NCBI RefSeq assembly: GCF_022803015.1
Contig: NZ_JAFKON010000001.1
Coordinates: forward strand, 62,001 to 126,000
DNA length: 64,000 bases
Direction: 5' to 3'
From: Arthrobacter humicola
Lineage (GTDB): Bacteria; Actinomycetota; Actinomycetes; Actinomycetales; Micrococcaceae
The notes under the pieces: generated by a model
Seen by the model: the letters and a program-made list of their open reading frames with translations, nothing else
Told to the model about the DNA's origin: nothing
The model's database searches: none
Part shown: in pieces, positions 56,989 to 64,000 of the stretch
Position numbering within the stretch: position 1 is the first letter of the stretch
Layout of the letters: each line of letters opens with the position of its first letter
Made by a program: the position numbers and the translations under genes

Positions 56989-57315
56989 ATGAGTGCCGAG
57001 GACCTTGAAAACTATGAGACCGACATGGAGCTACAGCTCTACCGCGAATACCGCGACGTCGTCGGGCTGTTCAGCTATGTGGTCGAGACCGAACGGCGTT
57101 TCTACCTTGCCAACCACGTTGACCTGCAGGCCCGCAGCGCCGACGGCGAGGTCTACTTCGACCTGACCCTGCAGGACGCTTGGGTGTGGGATGTCTACCG
57201 CTCCGCCCGGTTCGTCAAGAGCGTCCGCGTCATCACGTTCAAGGACGTCAACGTCGAGGAACTGCCCCGCAGCGAGGAACTCGCCCTGCCCAAGGTCGAG
57301 GACCTGGGCAACTGA
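56989..57315 (+). CDS. DUF2469 family protein
   Basis: A 108-residue actinobacterial protein: MSAEDLENYETDMELQLYRE, YRDVVGLFSYVVETERRFYL and LQDAWVWDVYRSARFVKSVR. The family is found next to rnhB across actinobacteria, and members are small acidic proteins without a proven biochemical role. The ATG at 56989 was chosen over upstream codons that only encode GC-biased filler. It converges with the transglycosylase gene across 26 bases. Confidence 0.9.
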   Translation: MSAEDLENYETDMELQLYREYRDVVGLFSYVVETERRFYLANHVDLQARSADGEVYFDLTLQDAWVWDVYRSARFVKSVRVITFKDVNVEELPRSEELALPKVEDLGN

Positions 57316-57341
57316 CCCTGGCTTCCTAGTTTTCGGGTTTC

Positions 57342-58445
57342 CTAGCCCCTGAGTGGCGCAGGTTTCCCGTTGCGGTCCAGGGCAACGCCCTGCTGCCGCA
57401 GCAGGTCCAGCACACTCTCCGGATACGAACCGCAGCCATCCGGGTTCGCGGATCCCCGCTCGGCGGCGTGGTCGGACGCTGTGTCGCCGATTCCGATGGT
57501 TGCGACGGCCGCCTTCCATCCGCCGAGCCCCTCGATCTGCCTGGGGACCCACACGTTGGCCGCACCGTTGACGTAGTCCCACACTTTGGGGTGGACCCCC
57601 GGGCCGAGATAGATGCCGCCTCCCGCCGCCCGGGTGACGAGTGTGGGCAGTGGCAGGACCCCCATCAATTGCGCAGCCTGATACTCGGACATGTTCCATG
57701 GGGGTTCGTCGAAGTAGTACCAGCTCGCCGCGCAGATGCCGTACAGCTTAGGGCCGAACTGCGCGTAGTTCAGATACAGCTCCATGATCCGTTGCGGGGT
57801 CAGGGTGAGGCTGAACTCGGTGGCTAGCCCGGCCTCCAGCCCCTTCCTCAGGGCATTCGCATCAGGCCAAAGGAAGATGTTCTTGACCAGCTGCTGCGGG
57901 ACCGTGGAACCGCTCGGGTCATCCTCGCCCTGCAGGTAGGCGACGGCCCTGTCCCGGAAATCATCAACGGAGAACGCGCCAACACGCGTTCCCAGCTGTT
58001 GGTCCTCGTGGGCGACGGCCGCGGCGATGACATAGCGGCTGATGTGGTTCAGGGACACGTACTGGTAGGCGATCGGGCCGCCGGTCTGCAGCATGTAGGC
58101 AGTGCGCCGGGGAGCGAACCAGATGAAGGAGACGGCGGCCAGCTCCGTGATGACCACCATGGCGAGGGCGAACTTGAAGCTCCTGGCGAGCATACGCCGG
58201 ACCCGGTGCGTGCGTTTTCCCGCCGGAGCTGCCGGCTCAGGCTCTGGCGCGGGGCCGGGCTCTGACCGCACTGGCGGGGGCCAGCTCCCGGGCTCAGGCC
58301 TTGCTGGCGCAAGCCGCGGTGGTGGGGGCCAGGTCTCGGGCTCAGGCGGTGGTGGTGGGGGCCAGCTGGGGCCTGCCTGCCCGCCGGGCGGACCCGGTTC
58401 CGTAAGCTGCTGCGTTCCCAGCGGCTGGGCCGCTCGATATTCCAT
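57342..58445 (-). CDS. GT51 peptidoglycan transglycosylase, monofunctional type
   Basis: About 367 residues from the ATG at 58445, with AAGGA eight bases upstream; upstream in-frame codons are unconserved. A Pro-rich cytoplasmic region (PPPPPPEPETWPPPP) precedes a membrane span (FKFALAMVVITELAAVSFIW) and a GT51 domain: AVAHEDQQLGTRVGAFSVD, GSTVPQQLVKNIFLWPDA, RKGLEAGLATEFSLTLTPQR and ELYLNYAQFGPKLYGICAAS. It polymerises lipid II glycan strands outside the membrane. No penicillin-binding domain follows, so it resembles MtgA. A C-terminal extension contains two Cys. Confidence 0.88.
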   Translation of the reverse strand: MEYRAAQPLGTQQLTEPGPPGGQAGPSWPPPPPPEPETWPPPPRLAPARPEPGSWPPPVRSEPGPAPEPEPAAPAGKRTHRVRRMLARSFKFALAMVVITELAAVSFIWFAPRRTAYMLQTGGPIAYQYVSLNHISRYVIAAAVAHEDQQLGTRVGAFSVDDFRDRAVAYLQGEDDPSGSTVPQQLVKNIFLWPDANALRKGLEAGLATEFSLTLTPQRIMELYLNYAQFGPKLYGICAASWYYFDEPPWNMSEYQAAQLMGVLPLPTLVTRAAGGGIYLGPGVHPKVWDYVNGAANVWVPRQIEGLGGWKAAVATIGIGDTASDHAAERGSANPDGCGSYPESVLDLLRQQGVALDRNGKPAPLRG

Positions 58446-58689
58446 ACGCCGATCCTTCGGCCGATCCTCAGGAGAGACTACGGACGCCCCGCGGAATTCG
58501 AGGGGGTGGGAAAAGCCTAGGTGGGCCTTGCAGGCATTGGCTACGTTTCGTTGTCTGACAATCGCATCAACACGTCCTGTCAATGCCGCCACGGAGTTGA
58601 TCGCCGGAAGTGGCCGCCCGGGATCCGCCTGGATCCCGGGCCGTCGGCAGGCGCTTCGGCGAAGTTTCCCAACGTTGGTAGATGTGCAC

Positions 58690-59112
58690 TCAGGGGGTAT
58701 CTCCACTGTTGAGAAATTCGGTTACCTGCTGCGCAACCTCGTCGGAGATTCCCGTTTGCCAGCTCGTTTTGAAAAAGGGCTGATCGGCATAGAAGTCAGT
58801 ATCGTCGTCGACAATGGCATACCGCGTCACTTCCGGATGCCGGTCCAGCCACATCTTCACTTCCTCGCCACGAAAACCTGTGTCCGCTGTCGGAGTAACG
58901 TCAAAGGTCTTGTAAACGTGTCGGTCGACTTCTTCACGGCCGCCGGGGATATGCCGCCATGTGGACGTTAGAACAACGGCTGCGTCCGTGTCGAAGATGA
59001 TCTTGCAGACCTTGGACGCCAGGAAAGGATCGATGCCCATGAAGCCGCGAAAGCTCTGTCTTGTACCAACGCGGTTGACGACACCGTCAATATCGAGGAA
59101 AAGTACCTTCAT
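58690..59112 (-). CDS. HAD-superfamily phosphatase-like protein
   Basis: A 140-residue protein. MKVLFLDIDGVVNRVG is the HAD motif I (DxD), VVLTSTWRH motif II and YAIVDDDTDFYADQ the metal-binding acidic motif; it looks like the small HAD group found beside RNA-repair and mobile genes. ATG with a strong AGGAGG upstream. Base composition is visibly less GC-rich (many A/T-ending codons) than its neighbours, suggesting acquisition. A further open frame ends on its start codon (59109), possibly the remnant of a longer upstream gene. Confidence 0.75.
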   Translation of the reverse strand: MKVLFLDIDGVVNRVGTRQSFRGFMGIDPFLASKVCKIIFDTDAAVVLTSTWRHIPGGREEVDRHVYKTFDVTPTADTGFRGEEVKMWLDRHPEVTRYAIVDDDTDFYADQPFFKTSWQTGISDEVAQQVTEFLNSGDTP

Positions 59113-59286
59113 TCCTTGTTCCTCCTGCAGTTCTTTCGTTCTGCCTTGATTATGCGATCAGCAGTGCTGAACGGGCTGCGGATACTTTTCTCATCACGCA
59201 TGTGCTCTTGCAGCACGGCGACGTTTTCCACATAGCCGAGGTGGGCTCTGTCGTCGTAAGTGGCGGCGCTTCACGCTGGAGGCATG
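59109..59286 (-). pseudogene. Possible 3' remnant of a gene upstream of the HAD gene
   Basis: The minus strand is open from a stop near 59287 to a TGA at 59111-59109 that overlaps the HAD start codon (ATGA). It reads ESAATYDDRAHLGYVENVAV, LQEHMRDEKSIRSPF and STADRIIKAERKNCRRNKE. The low-GC codons resemble the HAD gene, and the amphipathic basic end looks protein-like. No start with a ribosome site is seen, so it is either a truncated gene or a small ORF beginning at the GTG at the VENVAV codon. I do not recognise the family. Confidence 0.35.
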
Positions 59287-59640
59287 AGAGCTAAGGATGT
59301 GCTGGGCCGGCGCGGGGAGGACCTCGCGGCCGACTTCCTGCAGGCCCACGGCATGCGGATCGTGGAGCGGAACTGGCGCTGCCCGGAGGGTGAGATCGAC
59401 ATTGTCGCGCTCGACGGCGACGCGCTGGTCATCGCCGAGGTGAAAACCCGGAAATCCCTGGCCTTCGGGCATCCCTTCGAGGCTGTCGGCGCGGACAAGC
59501 TGGCAAGACTACACCGGCTGGCAGCGGCGTGGTGCCGTGCCCAGGGGCTGTGGATGCCGCTGTGCCGCGTGGACGTGATCGCGGTGGTCGACGACGGCAT
59601 TGGCGAGCCCGCCGTCGAGCACCTCAAGGGGGTGGGATAG
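59284..59640 (+). CDS. YraN family (UPF0102) putative endonuclease
   Basis: A 118-residue restriction-endonuclease-fold protein: LGRRGEDLAADFLQAHGMRI, NWRCPEGEIDIVALDGDALV and IAEVKTRKSLAFGHP give the Glu, Asp, ExK pattern of the fold. The function is unproven, though it is conserved beside comM and dprA. The ATG at 59284 follows GGAGG at an unusually short distance, so initiation may be weak or the site is extended. It is followed directly by comM with no gap. Confidence 0.92.
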   Translation: MRAKDVLGRRGEDLAADFLQAHGMRIVERNWRCPEGEIDIVALDGDALVIAEVKTRKSLAFGHPFEAVGADKLARLHRLAAAWCRAQGLWMPLCRVDVIAVVDDGIGEPAVEHLKGVG

Positions 59641-61188
59641 ATGGCCCTGGGCCGGACGTATTCCGTCGCCCTCGTGGGCCTCAACGGCTACATTGTGGAG
59701 GTCGAAGCCGACATCGGCCAGACCCTGCCGGCGTTCGTGATCCTGGGCCTGCCGGACGCCTCACTAAACGAGGCCAAGGAACGGATCCGCTCGGCGGCGC
59801 AGAATTCGGGGATCCCGCTGAGCCGCCGGAAGATCACGGCCAACCTCATCCCGGCATCCCTGCCCAAACGCGGTTCGGGATTCGACCTCGCCATCGCCAT
59901 GGCCGTGCTGCTGGCGGCGAACGACATCCGGCCAACGGGCCGCACGGTCTTCATGGCCGAGCTCGGCCTGGACGGCCGGCTGCGGCCCGTGCGCGGCATC
60001 CTTCCTGCCGTGATGGCCGCGGTCCGGGCCGGCTACCCGGAGGTCGTCGTGGCCCGGGCCAACGTGGCGGAGGCCGAGTTGGTCCCCGGCGCGCAGGTCC
60101 GGGGCTATGCCACACTGGCCCGGCTCGCGTTTGACTGCGGCGCGGACCCGCAGGACCTCGTCCTCGACTTCGAACCCGATACCGAGGACTCCGGCCACCC
60201 CGAACCCGGCAACGGTCCCGCCCTGGCGCCGGACATGTGCGATGTCTCCGGCCAGGCGGCGGCGCGGCGTGCATTGGAAGTAGCCGCCGCCGGTGCCCAC
60301 CACCTGCTGCTGACCGGGCCGCCGGGTGCCGGGAAGACCATGCTCGCCGAGCGGCTGCCCGGGCTGCTGCCGGACCTGGGCGACACCGAGGCCATGGAGG
60401 TGACCGCAATCCACTCGCTGTGTTCGCTGCCGTCGGGCTCCGTGCAGCTGCTGCGCCGCCCGCCCTACGAGAACCCGCACCACACCGCGACGGCGGTGGC
60501 CATCATCGGTGGCGGGTCCGGGCTGCCGCGGCCCGGGGCGGCATCCCGTGCGCACCGCGGGGTGCTCTTCCTGGACGAGGCCCCGGAGTACGACCGCGGC
60601 GTTCTGGACGCCCTGCGGCAGCCGCTGGAAAGCGGAGAGCTGGTCATCCACCGCTCGGCCGGGTCCGCGGCCTATCCCGCCCGGTTCCAGCTGGTCCTTG
60701 CAGCCAACCCCTGTCCCTGCGGCAAGGCAACGGGCAAAGGAGTGGACTGCATCTGCACGCCCATCATGCGCCGCCGGTACCAGGCCCGGATGTCAGGGCC
60801 GCTGCTGGACAGGGTCGACATCCAGCTCGAAGTCGAGCGGGTCTCGCTCGCCGGCTTCGGCCAACCTGCGGCCGAGGAAGGAACGGCCAGCATCGCGGAA
60901 AGGGTCCGGGCGGCCCGGGCCCGCCAGCTGGACCGGCTGCTGCCATTCGGGATGGAAACCAACGCGCAGGTGCCGGGGCGGCTGCTGCGCGGGTCCTTTC
61001 GGCTCGATGCCCCCACCACCCGCATCCTGGACTACGCACTGGAGCGCGGAGTGCTGACCGCCCGCGGCTACGACCGCGTGCTGCGCCTCGCGTGGACCCT
61101 TGCGGACCTGTCCCGGCACGACGTCCCGGACGCAGACGACGTCGGGCAGGCGCTGGGCCTCCGGCAGGCCGCCGCGGTCTCACCCTGA
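59641..61188 (+). CDS. comM: YifB/ComM family Mg-chelatase-like AAA+ ATPase
   Basis: A 515-residue protein. An N-terminal S5/LonC-like domain (YSVALVGLNGYIVEVEADIG, IPLSRRKITANLIPASLPKR) precedes the AAA+ ATPase with HHLLLTGPPGAGKTMLAERL (Walker A), HRGVLFLDEAPEYDRGVLDA (Walker B) and a C-terminal Mg-chelatase region with ARQLDRLLPFGMETNAQ. ComM hexamers drive branch migration in natural transformation. Its place between yraN and dprA is conserved and supports that role. Confidence 0.94.
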   Translation: MALGRTYSVALVGLNGYIVEVEADIGQTLPAFVILGLPDASLNEAKERIRSAAQNSGIPLSRRKITANLIPASLPKRGSGFDLAIAMAVLLAANDIRPTGRTVFMAELGLDGRLRPVRGILPAVMAAVRAGYPEVVVARANVAEAELVPGAQVRGYATLARLAFDCGADPQDLVLDFEPDTEDSGHPEPGNGPALAPDMCDVSGQAAARRALEVAAAGAHHLLLTGPPGAGKTMLAERLPGLLPDLGDTEAMEVTAIHSLCSLPSGSVQLLRRPPYENPHHTATAVAIIGGGSGLPRPGAASRAHRGVLFLDEAPEYDRGVLDALRQPLESGELVIHRSAGSAAYPARFQLVLAANPCPCGKATGKGVDCICTPIMRRRYQARMSGPLLDRVDIQLEVERVSLAGFGQPAAEEGTASIAERVRAARARQLDRLLPFGMETNAQVPGRLLRGSFRLDAPTTRILDYALERGVLTARGYDRVLRLAWTLADLSRHDVPDADDVGQALGLRQAAAVSP

Positions 61189-61233
61189 GCCTGCCGGCAC
61201 GAAGCCCACCCCAGCCGTGCGAAAGGAACCACC

Positions 61234-62421
61234 ATGATTGATGACGAACGAATAGCCCGCGCCGCTCTGGCCCGCCTGTTCGAGCCGCAGGACGCGGCGG
61301 GCCTGGCGCTGGTCCAGGCCGTGGGGGCGCAGGACGCCCTGCGGATTGCCAGCGGCGTGCTGGCCGCCGGTCCCGGGCTCGAACAGGAGATCACTGGAAT
61401 CCTGGCGGACAGCGGGTCCGGCAGCGGCTGGTCCGGGCTTAGCGAGGCGCTGAAGCGTTGGGCCCCGCGCGTGCCCGACCTCGCCCCGGAGCGCGACCTG
61501 GCCACCATGCACCGGCTCGGCGGACGCCTCATCATTCCCAGGGATGACTTGTGGCCGCGGCAGTTGGCGGACCTCGGACTGCAGGAGCCCCTGTGCCTGT
61601 GGTGGCGCGGCGTGGAACAGGAGCTGCCCCCGGCGGCCCGGATCGTAGCCCTAGTGGGTTCCCGGGACAGCACCAGCTATGGAGCATCGGTGACGGGCGA
61701 CCTCGCCTACTCGCTGGCCCAGCGCGGCTTCACGATCGTCTCCGGCGGGGCCTACGGGATTGATGCCCACGCCCACAGGGCGGCCCTGGCCGGAAGCGCG
61801 GGCGGTGTGCCCACCATTGCCGTCATGGCCGGGGGAGTGGACCGCTTCTACCCCGCCGGCAATGAGGACCTGCTGCGGACCGTGGCGAACCGCGGCGCGG
61901 TCCTGGCCGAGGTTCCGCCCGGGTCCGCTCCCACCCGTTACCGGTTCCTTCAGCGGAACCGGCTCATTGCGGCGTTGGCCTCCGTCACGGTCGTGGTCGA
62001 GGCCCGGTGGCGCTCCGGCGCCCTCAACACGGCCCACCATGCCGAAGGCCTGGGCAGGGCCGTGGGCGCCGTGCCCGGTTCCATCCACAGCGCCAACTCC
62101 GCCGGCTGCCACCGGCTTCTCCGTGAAGGCGGCGCGGTATGCGTCACGGATGCCGGGGAGATCGCCGAGCTCGCCTCCCCGAGCGGCGAGGCGATGCCCC
62201 CGGACAAGGCAGGCCGGTCTGAGGCCCACGATGGCCTGACCCTGGAGGACCTGATCCTGCTCGATGCCCTGCCGCTGCGGACCACCACCTCGGTCGAGAA
62301 GCTGGCCGCGGTGGCCGGGCTGAGCCCGGACTCGGTCCGCGCGGGTCTTGGCCGGCTCGGGCTGCTGGGGCTGGCCGAATCCCGGCATGGCGGCTGGAAA
62401 CGCTCCGGGAAGGCGGACTGA
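61234..62421 (+). CDS. dprA: DNA-processing protein DprA
   Basis: A 395-residue protein that loads RecA on incoming single-stranded DNA. ARIVALVGSRDSTSYGASVT and FTIVSGGAYGIDAHAHRAAL are the extended Rossmann signature of DprA/Smf, followed by IAVMAGGVDRFYPAGNEDL, FLQRNRLIAALASVTVVVEA and LNTAHHAEGLGRAVGAVPGS. The C-terminal winged helix (LEDLILLDALPLRTTTSVEK) matches the DNA-binding tail. ATG with AAGGA upstream. Co-transcribed with comM and yraN. Confidence 0.94.
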   Translation: MIDDERIARAALARLFEPQDAAGLALVQAVGAQDALRIASGVLAAGPGLEQEITGILADSGSGSGWSGLSEALKRWAPRVPDLAPERDLATMHRLGGRLIIPRDDLWPRQLADLGLQEPLCLWWRGVEQELPPAARIVALVGSRDSTSYGASVTGDLAYSLAQRGFTIVSGGAYGIDAHAHRAALAGSAGGVPTIAVMAGGVDRFYPAGNEDLLRTVANRGAVLAEVPPGSAPTRYRFLQRNRLIAALASVTVVVEARWRSGALNTAHHAEGLGRAVGAVPGSIHSANSAGCHRLLREGGAVCVTDAGEIAELASPSGEAMPPDKAGRSEAHDGLTLEDLILLDALPLRTTTSVEKLAAVAGLSPDSVRAGLGRLGLLGLAESRHGGWKRSGKAD

Positions 62422-62499
62422 GATGGCTTGCTTCACCGGGAAGAAGCGGCTCGCCGACCGGCTCCTTGAATGCCGGGGGAATACTGCCAGAGTAAGAGG

Positions 62500-63450
62500 G
62501 TGTCTACGCAGGATCCCCCCGCTGCCCCGCCCGCCGCGCCCGACGGCGATATCCAGCTCGCCGCCGCCCGCTTCGGCCGTTACCTGGAAGCGGAACGGGG
62601 CAGGTCCGCCCATACCGTGCGGGCCTATCTCTCCGATGTCGAAAGCCTGCTCGCGCACGCCGCAACCGAGGGCGTCCACGACCTTGCTGGGCTGGAGCTC
62701 GGGACCCTGCGGCGCTGGCTTGGCGCCCAGAGCGAGTCCGGGAAGTCCCGCGCCACCCTGGCCCGCCGCGCCGCCACCGCCAGGGCCTTCACCGCCTGGG
62801 CTGTCCGTGAGGAGCTGATCGAAGCCGACCCGGCCCTGCGGCTCAAGGCGCCAAAGCGGGAGAAATCCCTGCCCGGCGTCTTGCACCAGCAACAGGTCCG
62901 GCGGCTCGTGGACGACGCCGAATCCGCCTCGGCCGAGGGGGATCCGCTGGCCTTGCGCAACCGTGCCATGGTGGAGCTGCTCTACGCCACCGGTGTCCGG
63001 GTTGGCGAGCTGGCCGGTATGGACGTTGACGACCTCGACCCGGACCGCAGAACCCTCCGGGTGCTCGGCAAGGGCAACAAGGAACGCACGGTGCCCTACG
63101 GGCTGCCGGCGGCGCTCGCCGTCGACGACTGGCTCCGCCGCGGCCGGCCGGCCCTCGCTACCGGGACCAGCGGCCCGGCGCTCTTCCTGGGCGCGCGCGG
63201 CGGACGGGTGGACCAGCGCCAGATCCGCAGCGTGGTCAAGGAGATGCTGGAACGGCTGGGAGACACCGCCGCCACCGGGCCGCACGCTCTGCGGCACTCT
63301 GCAGCGACCCACCTGCTCGACGGCGGGGCCGATCTGCGCGCCGTGCAGGAAATCCTCGGGCACAGCAGCCTTGCCACCACCCAGATCTATACCCACGTGT
63401 CCGTCGAGAGGCTCCGGCAGAGCTACCAGCAGGCGCACCCCCGGGCCTGA
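62500..63450 (+). CDS. xerC: Tyrosine recombinase XerC
   Basis: About 316 residues from the GTG at 62500. XerC with XerD resolves chromosome dimers at dif. The SAM-like N-terminal domain has [20 protein letters not shown]. The catalytic residues are all visible: Arg in [17 protein letters not shown], Lys in [12 protein letters not shown], HxxR in [16 protein letters not shown], His in [11 protein letters not shown] and the Tyr nucleophile in [11 protein letters not shown]. An in-frame codon at 62470 is possible but encodes an unconserved prefix. Chromosomal, not phage-linked, by neighbours. Confidence 0.95.
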   Translation: MSTQDPPAAPPAAPDGDIQLAAARFGRYLEAERGRSAHTVRAYLSDVESLLAHAATEGVHDLAGLELGTLRRWLGAQSESGKSRATLARRAATARAFTAWAVREELIEADPALRLKAPKREKSLPGVLHQQQVRRLVDDAESASAEGDPLALRNRAMVELLYATGVRVGELAGMDVDDLDPDRRTLRVLGKGNKERTVPYGLPAALAVDDWLRRGRPALATGTSGPALFLGARGGRVDQRQIRSVVKEMLERLGDTAATGPHALRHSAATHLLDGGADLRAVQEILGHSSLATTQIYTHVSVERLRQSYQQAHPRA

Positions 63451-63455
63451 GGATC

Positions 63456-63479
63456 GCCGGCCGGTCGCGTCCGGCCGGC
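63456..63479 (+). terminator. Short GC hairpin after xerC
   Basis: GCCGGCCGG (63456-63464) and CCGGCCGGC (63471-63479) form a perfect nine-base-pair stem around TCGCGT, six bases after the stop. No T-run follows. Likely a terminator in the high-GC style, though alternative pairings of the self-complementary arms exist. Confidence 0.45.
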
Positions 63480-63830
63480 CGGAAAGGCGCACAAGTCGGC
63501 CCGGATTCCTGCCCGGGATTCCGCCCGAATACCCGCCCAGGCCCAAGCGGACCAGGGTCCACCTGCGGGACTGCCGAACCGTGCACGGCGCGCCGGAAAA
63601 GACGCGCCGAATCGCACTGGCGTAATGAGGAGGGGTAGGGCAGAATAAAACTCACGCCCGGGAAGTTTCAAGTTGAACTTGAAGCTGGAATGCACTACGT
63701 CCCAGCTTTGAACCCGGTTGTATATTAGTAGTCTGGCAGGGACCGCCGGCATAAATTCGGATCCGCGCAACAGACAGACATCCAGGCACAGGTCGTTGGG
63801 GAAGACGTACCTACAGCTATGGAGGATGGA
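63480..63830. other. Intergenic stretch before the DUF3145 gene
   Basis: No gene is supported in these 351 bases. The left half is ordinary high-GC sequence with no clear signal. From about 63645 it becomes AT-richer and holds the palindrome at 63667-63683 and a TATATTAG patch at 63721-63728, where a promoter for the next gene is likely, although no good -35 is found. A GGAGGA ribosome site closes it at 63821-63826. Confidence 0.6.
63667..63683. promoter_or_regulatory. Perfect palindrome TTCAAGTT-G-AACTTGAA
   Basis: A 17-base perfect dyad about 150 bases upstream of the DUF3145 gene and 40 bases before the TATATTAG patch. Its half-site (CTTGAA) is shared with the palindrome at 49618-49629 in this window. 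Likely an operator; the regulator is unknown. Confidence 0.45.
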
Positions 63831-64000
63831 ATGTCTGTTGCACTGACCCGAGGTGTGTTGTTCGTTCACTCGGCCCCGACTGCCTTGTGCCCCCACGTCG
63901 AGTGGGCCATAGGGTCTGTCGTGGACAAGCGGACGGACTTGGAGTGGACCGCTCAGCCTGCCGCGCCCGGAATGTTCCGGGCTGAGCTGTCGTGGACCGG
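63831..64000 (+). CDS. DUF3145 family protein, 3' end beyond window
   Basis: The first 56 residues of a protein cut by the right edge. TRGVLFVHSAPTALCPHVEW, VVDKRTDLEWTAQPAAPGMF and RAELSW match the opening of the actinobacterial DUF3145 family, whose function is unknown. ATG at 63831 with GGAGGA four bases upstream; an in-frame ATG at 63819 is an alternative. The gene is preceded by an AT-rich promoter region and a palindrome. Confidence 0.88.
   Translation, partial: MSVALTRGVLFVHSAPTALCPHVEWAIGSVVDKRTDLEWTAQPAAPGMFRAELSWT

Noticed and set aside
62500..63450. Integrase marking a mobile island
   Set aside because: The recombinase sits in the conserved comM-dprA-xerC order with no att-like repeats or cargo, so it is the chromosomal XerC.

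Overview
The window is a stretch of high-GC actinobacterial chromosome. Gene content and order (thiL-DAK2-recG-rsmD, coaD-yceD-rpmF-rnc-mutM, smc-ftsY, amtB-glnK, ffh, rpsP-khpA-rimM-trmD-rplS-lepB-lepB-rnhB, yraN-comM-dprA-xerC, DUF3145) point to a Micrococcaceae member, most likely an Arthrobacter/Pseudarthrobacter-type soil bacterium. This assignment is inferred from recognised protein families and synteny; no search was run. I see no rRNA, tRNA, IS element, prophage or CRISPR array. Coding density is high, and many neighbours overlap by 4 bases (ATGA/GTGA) or by 11-14 bases.

Region 1 (1-15.9 kb) is the accessory, cell-surface part. A glycosyltransferase cut by the left edge, a Tat-type metallophosphoesterase, a LicC-like nucleotidyltransferase, WecB, a small membrane protein and a YdcF-like protein lie on the minus strand. 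A secreted M11-like metalloprotease with five C-terminal repeats, a two-domain glycosyltransferase, WecC, an unrecognised membrane protein with a heptapeptide repeat and a second large glycosyltransferase lie on the plus strand. WecB plus WecC would make UDP-ManNAc and then UDP-ManNAcA, so the locus probably builds a uronic-acid-containing wall polymer or capsule.

Region 2 (15.9-32 kb) is a housekeeping block (thiamine phosphate kinase, DAK2 protein, RecG, RsmD, CoaD, YceD/L32, RNase III, MutM). It is interrupted by a minus-strand trio (spermidine-synthase-like, aminotransferase, SDR) and followed by a three-gene long-chain olefin operon, oleA-oleBC-oleD, with fused OleB and OleC.

Region 3 (32-51 kb) holds smc-ftsY ending at a perfect bidirectional terminator, a membrane-anchored GH79-like protein, an MFS exporter, amtB-glnK behind candidate GlnR-type sites, a divergent G6PDH paralogue, ffh, a hydrolase, thiC under a TPP riboswitch, an amidohydrolase and a VOC dioxygenase. 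A non-coding array of 32-base tandem units carrying short dyads follows the dioxygenase.

Region 4 (51-64 kb) is the ribosome/secretion operon set (S16, KhpA, RimM, TrmD, L19, two signal peptidases, RNase HII, DUF2469), a GT51 transglycosylase, a lower-GC HAD gene with a possible gene remnant upstream, and the yraN-comM-dprA-xerC cluster, ending inside a DUF3145 gene.

The most unusual sequence-level points are: the 32-base dyad array (50595-50754); a terminator-like hairpin inside the first codons of the first lepB; a yceD gene whose best ribosome-binding site faces AUU rather than a normal start; a hairpin plus T-run inside the S16/TrmD operon; the heptad-repeat membrane protein of the polysaccharide locus; and a recurring pattern of in-frame micro-repeats in the tails of otherwise conserved proteins.
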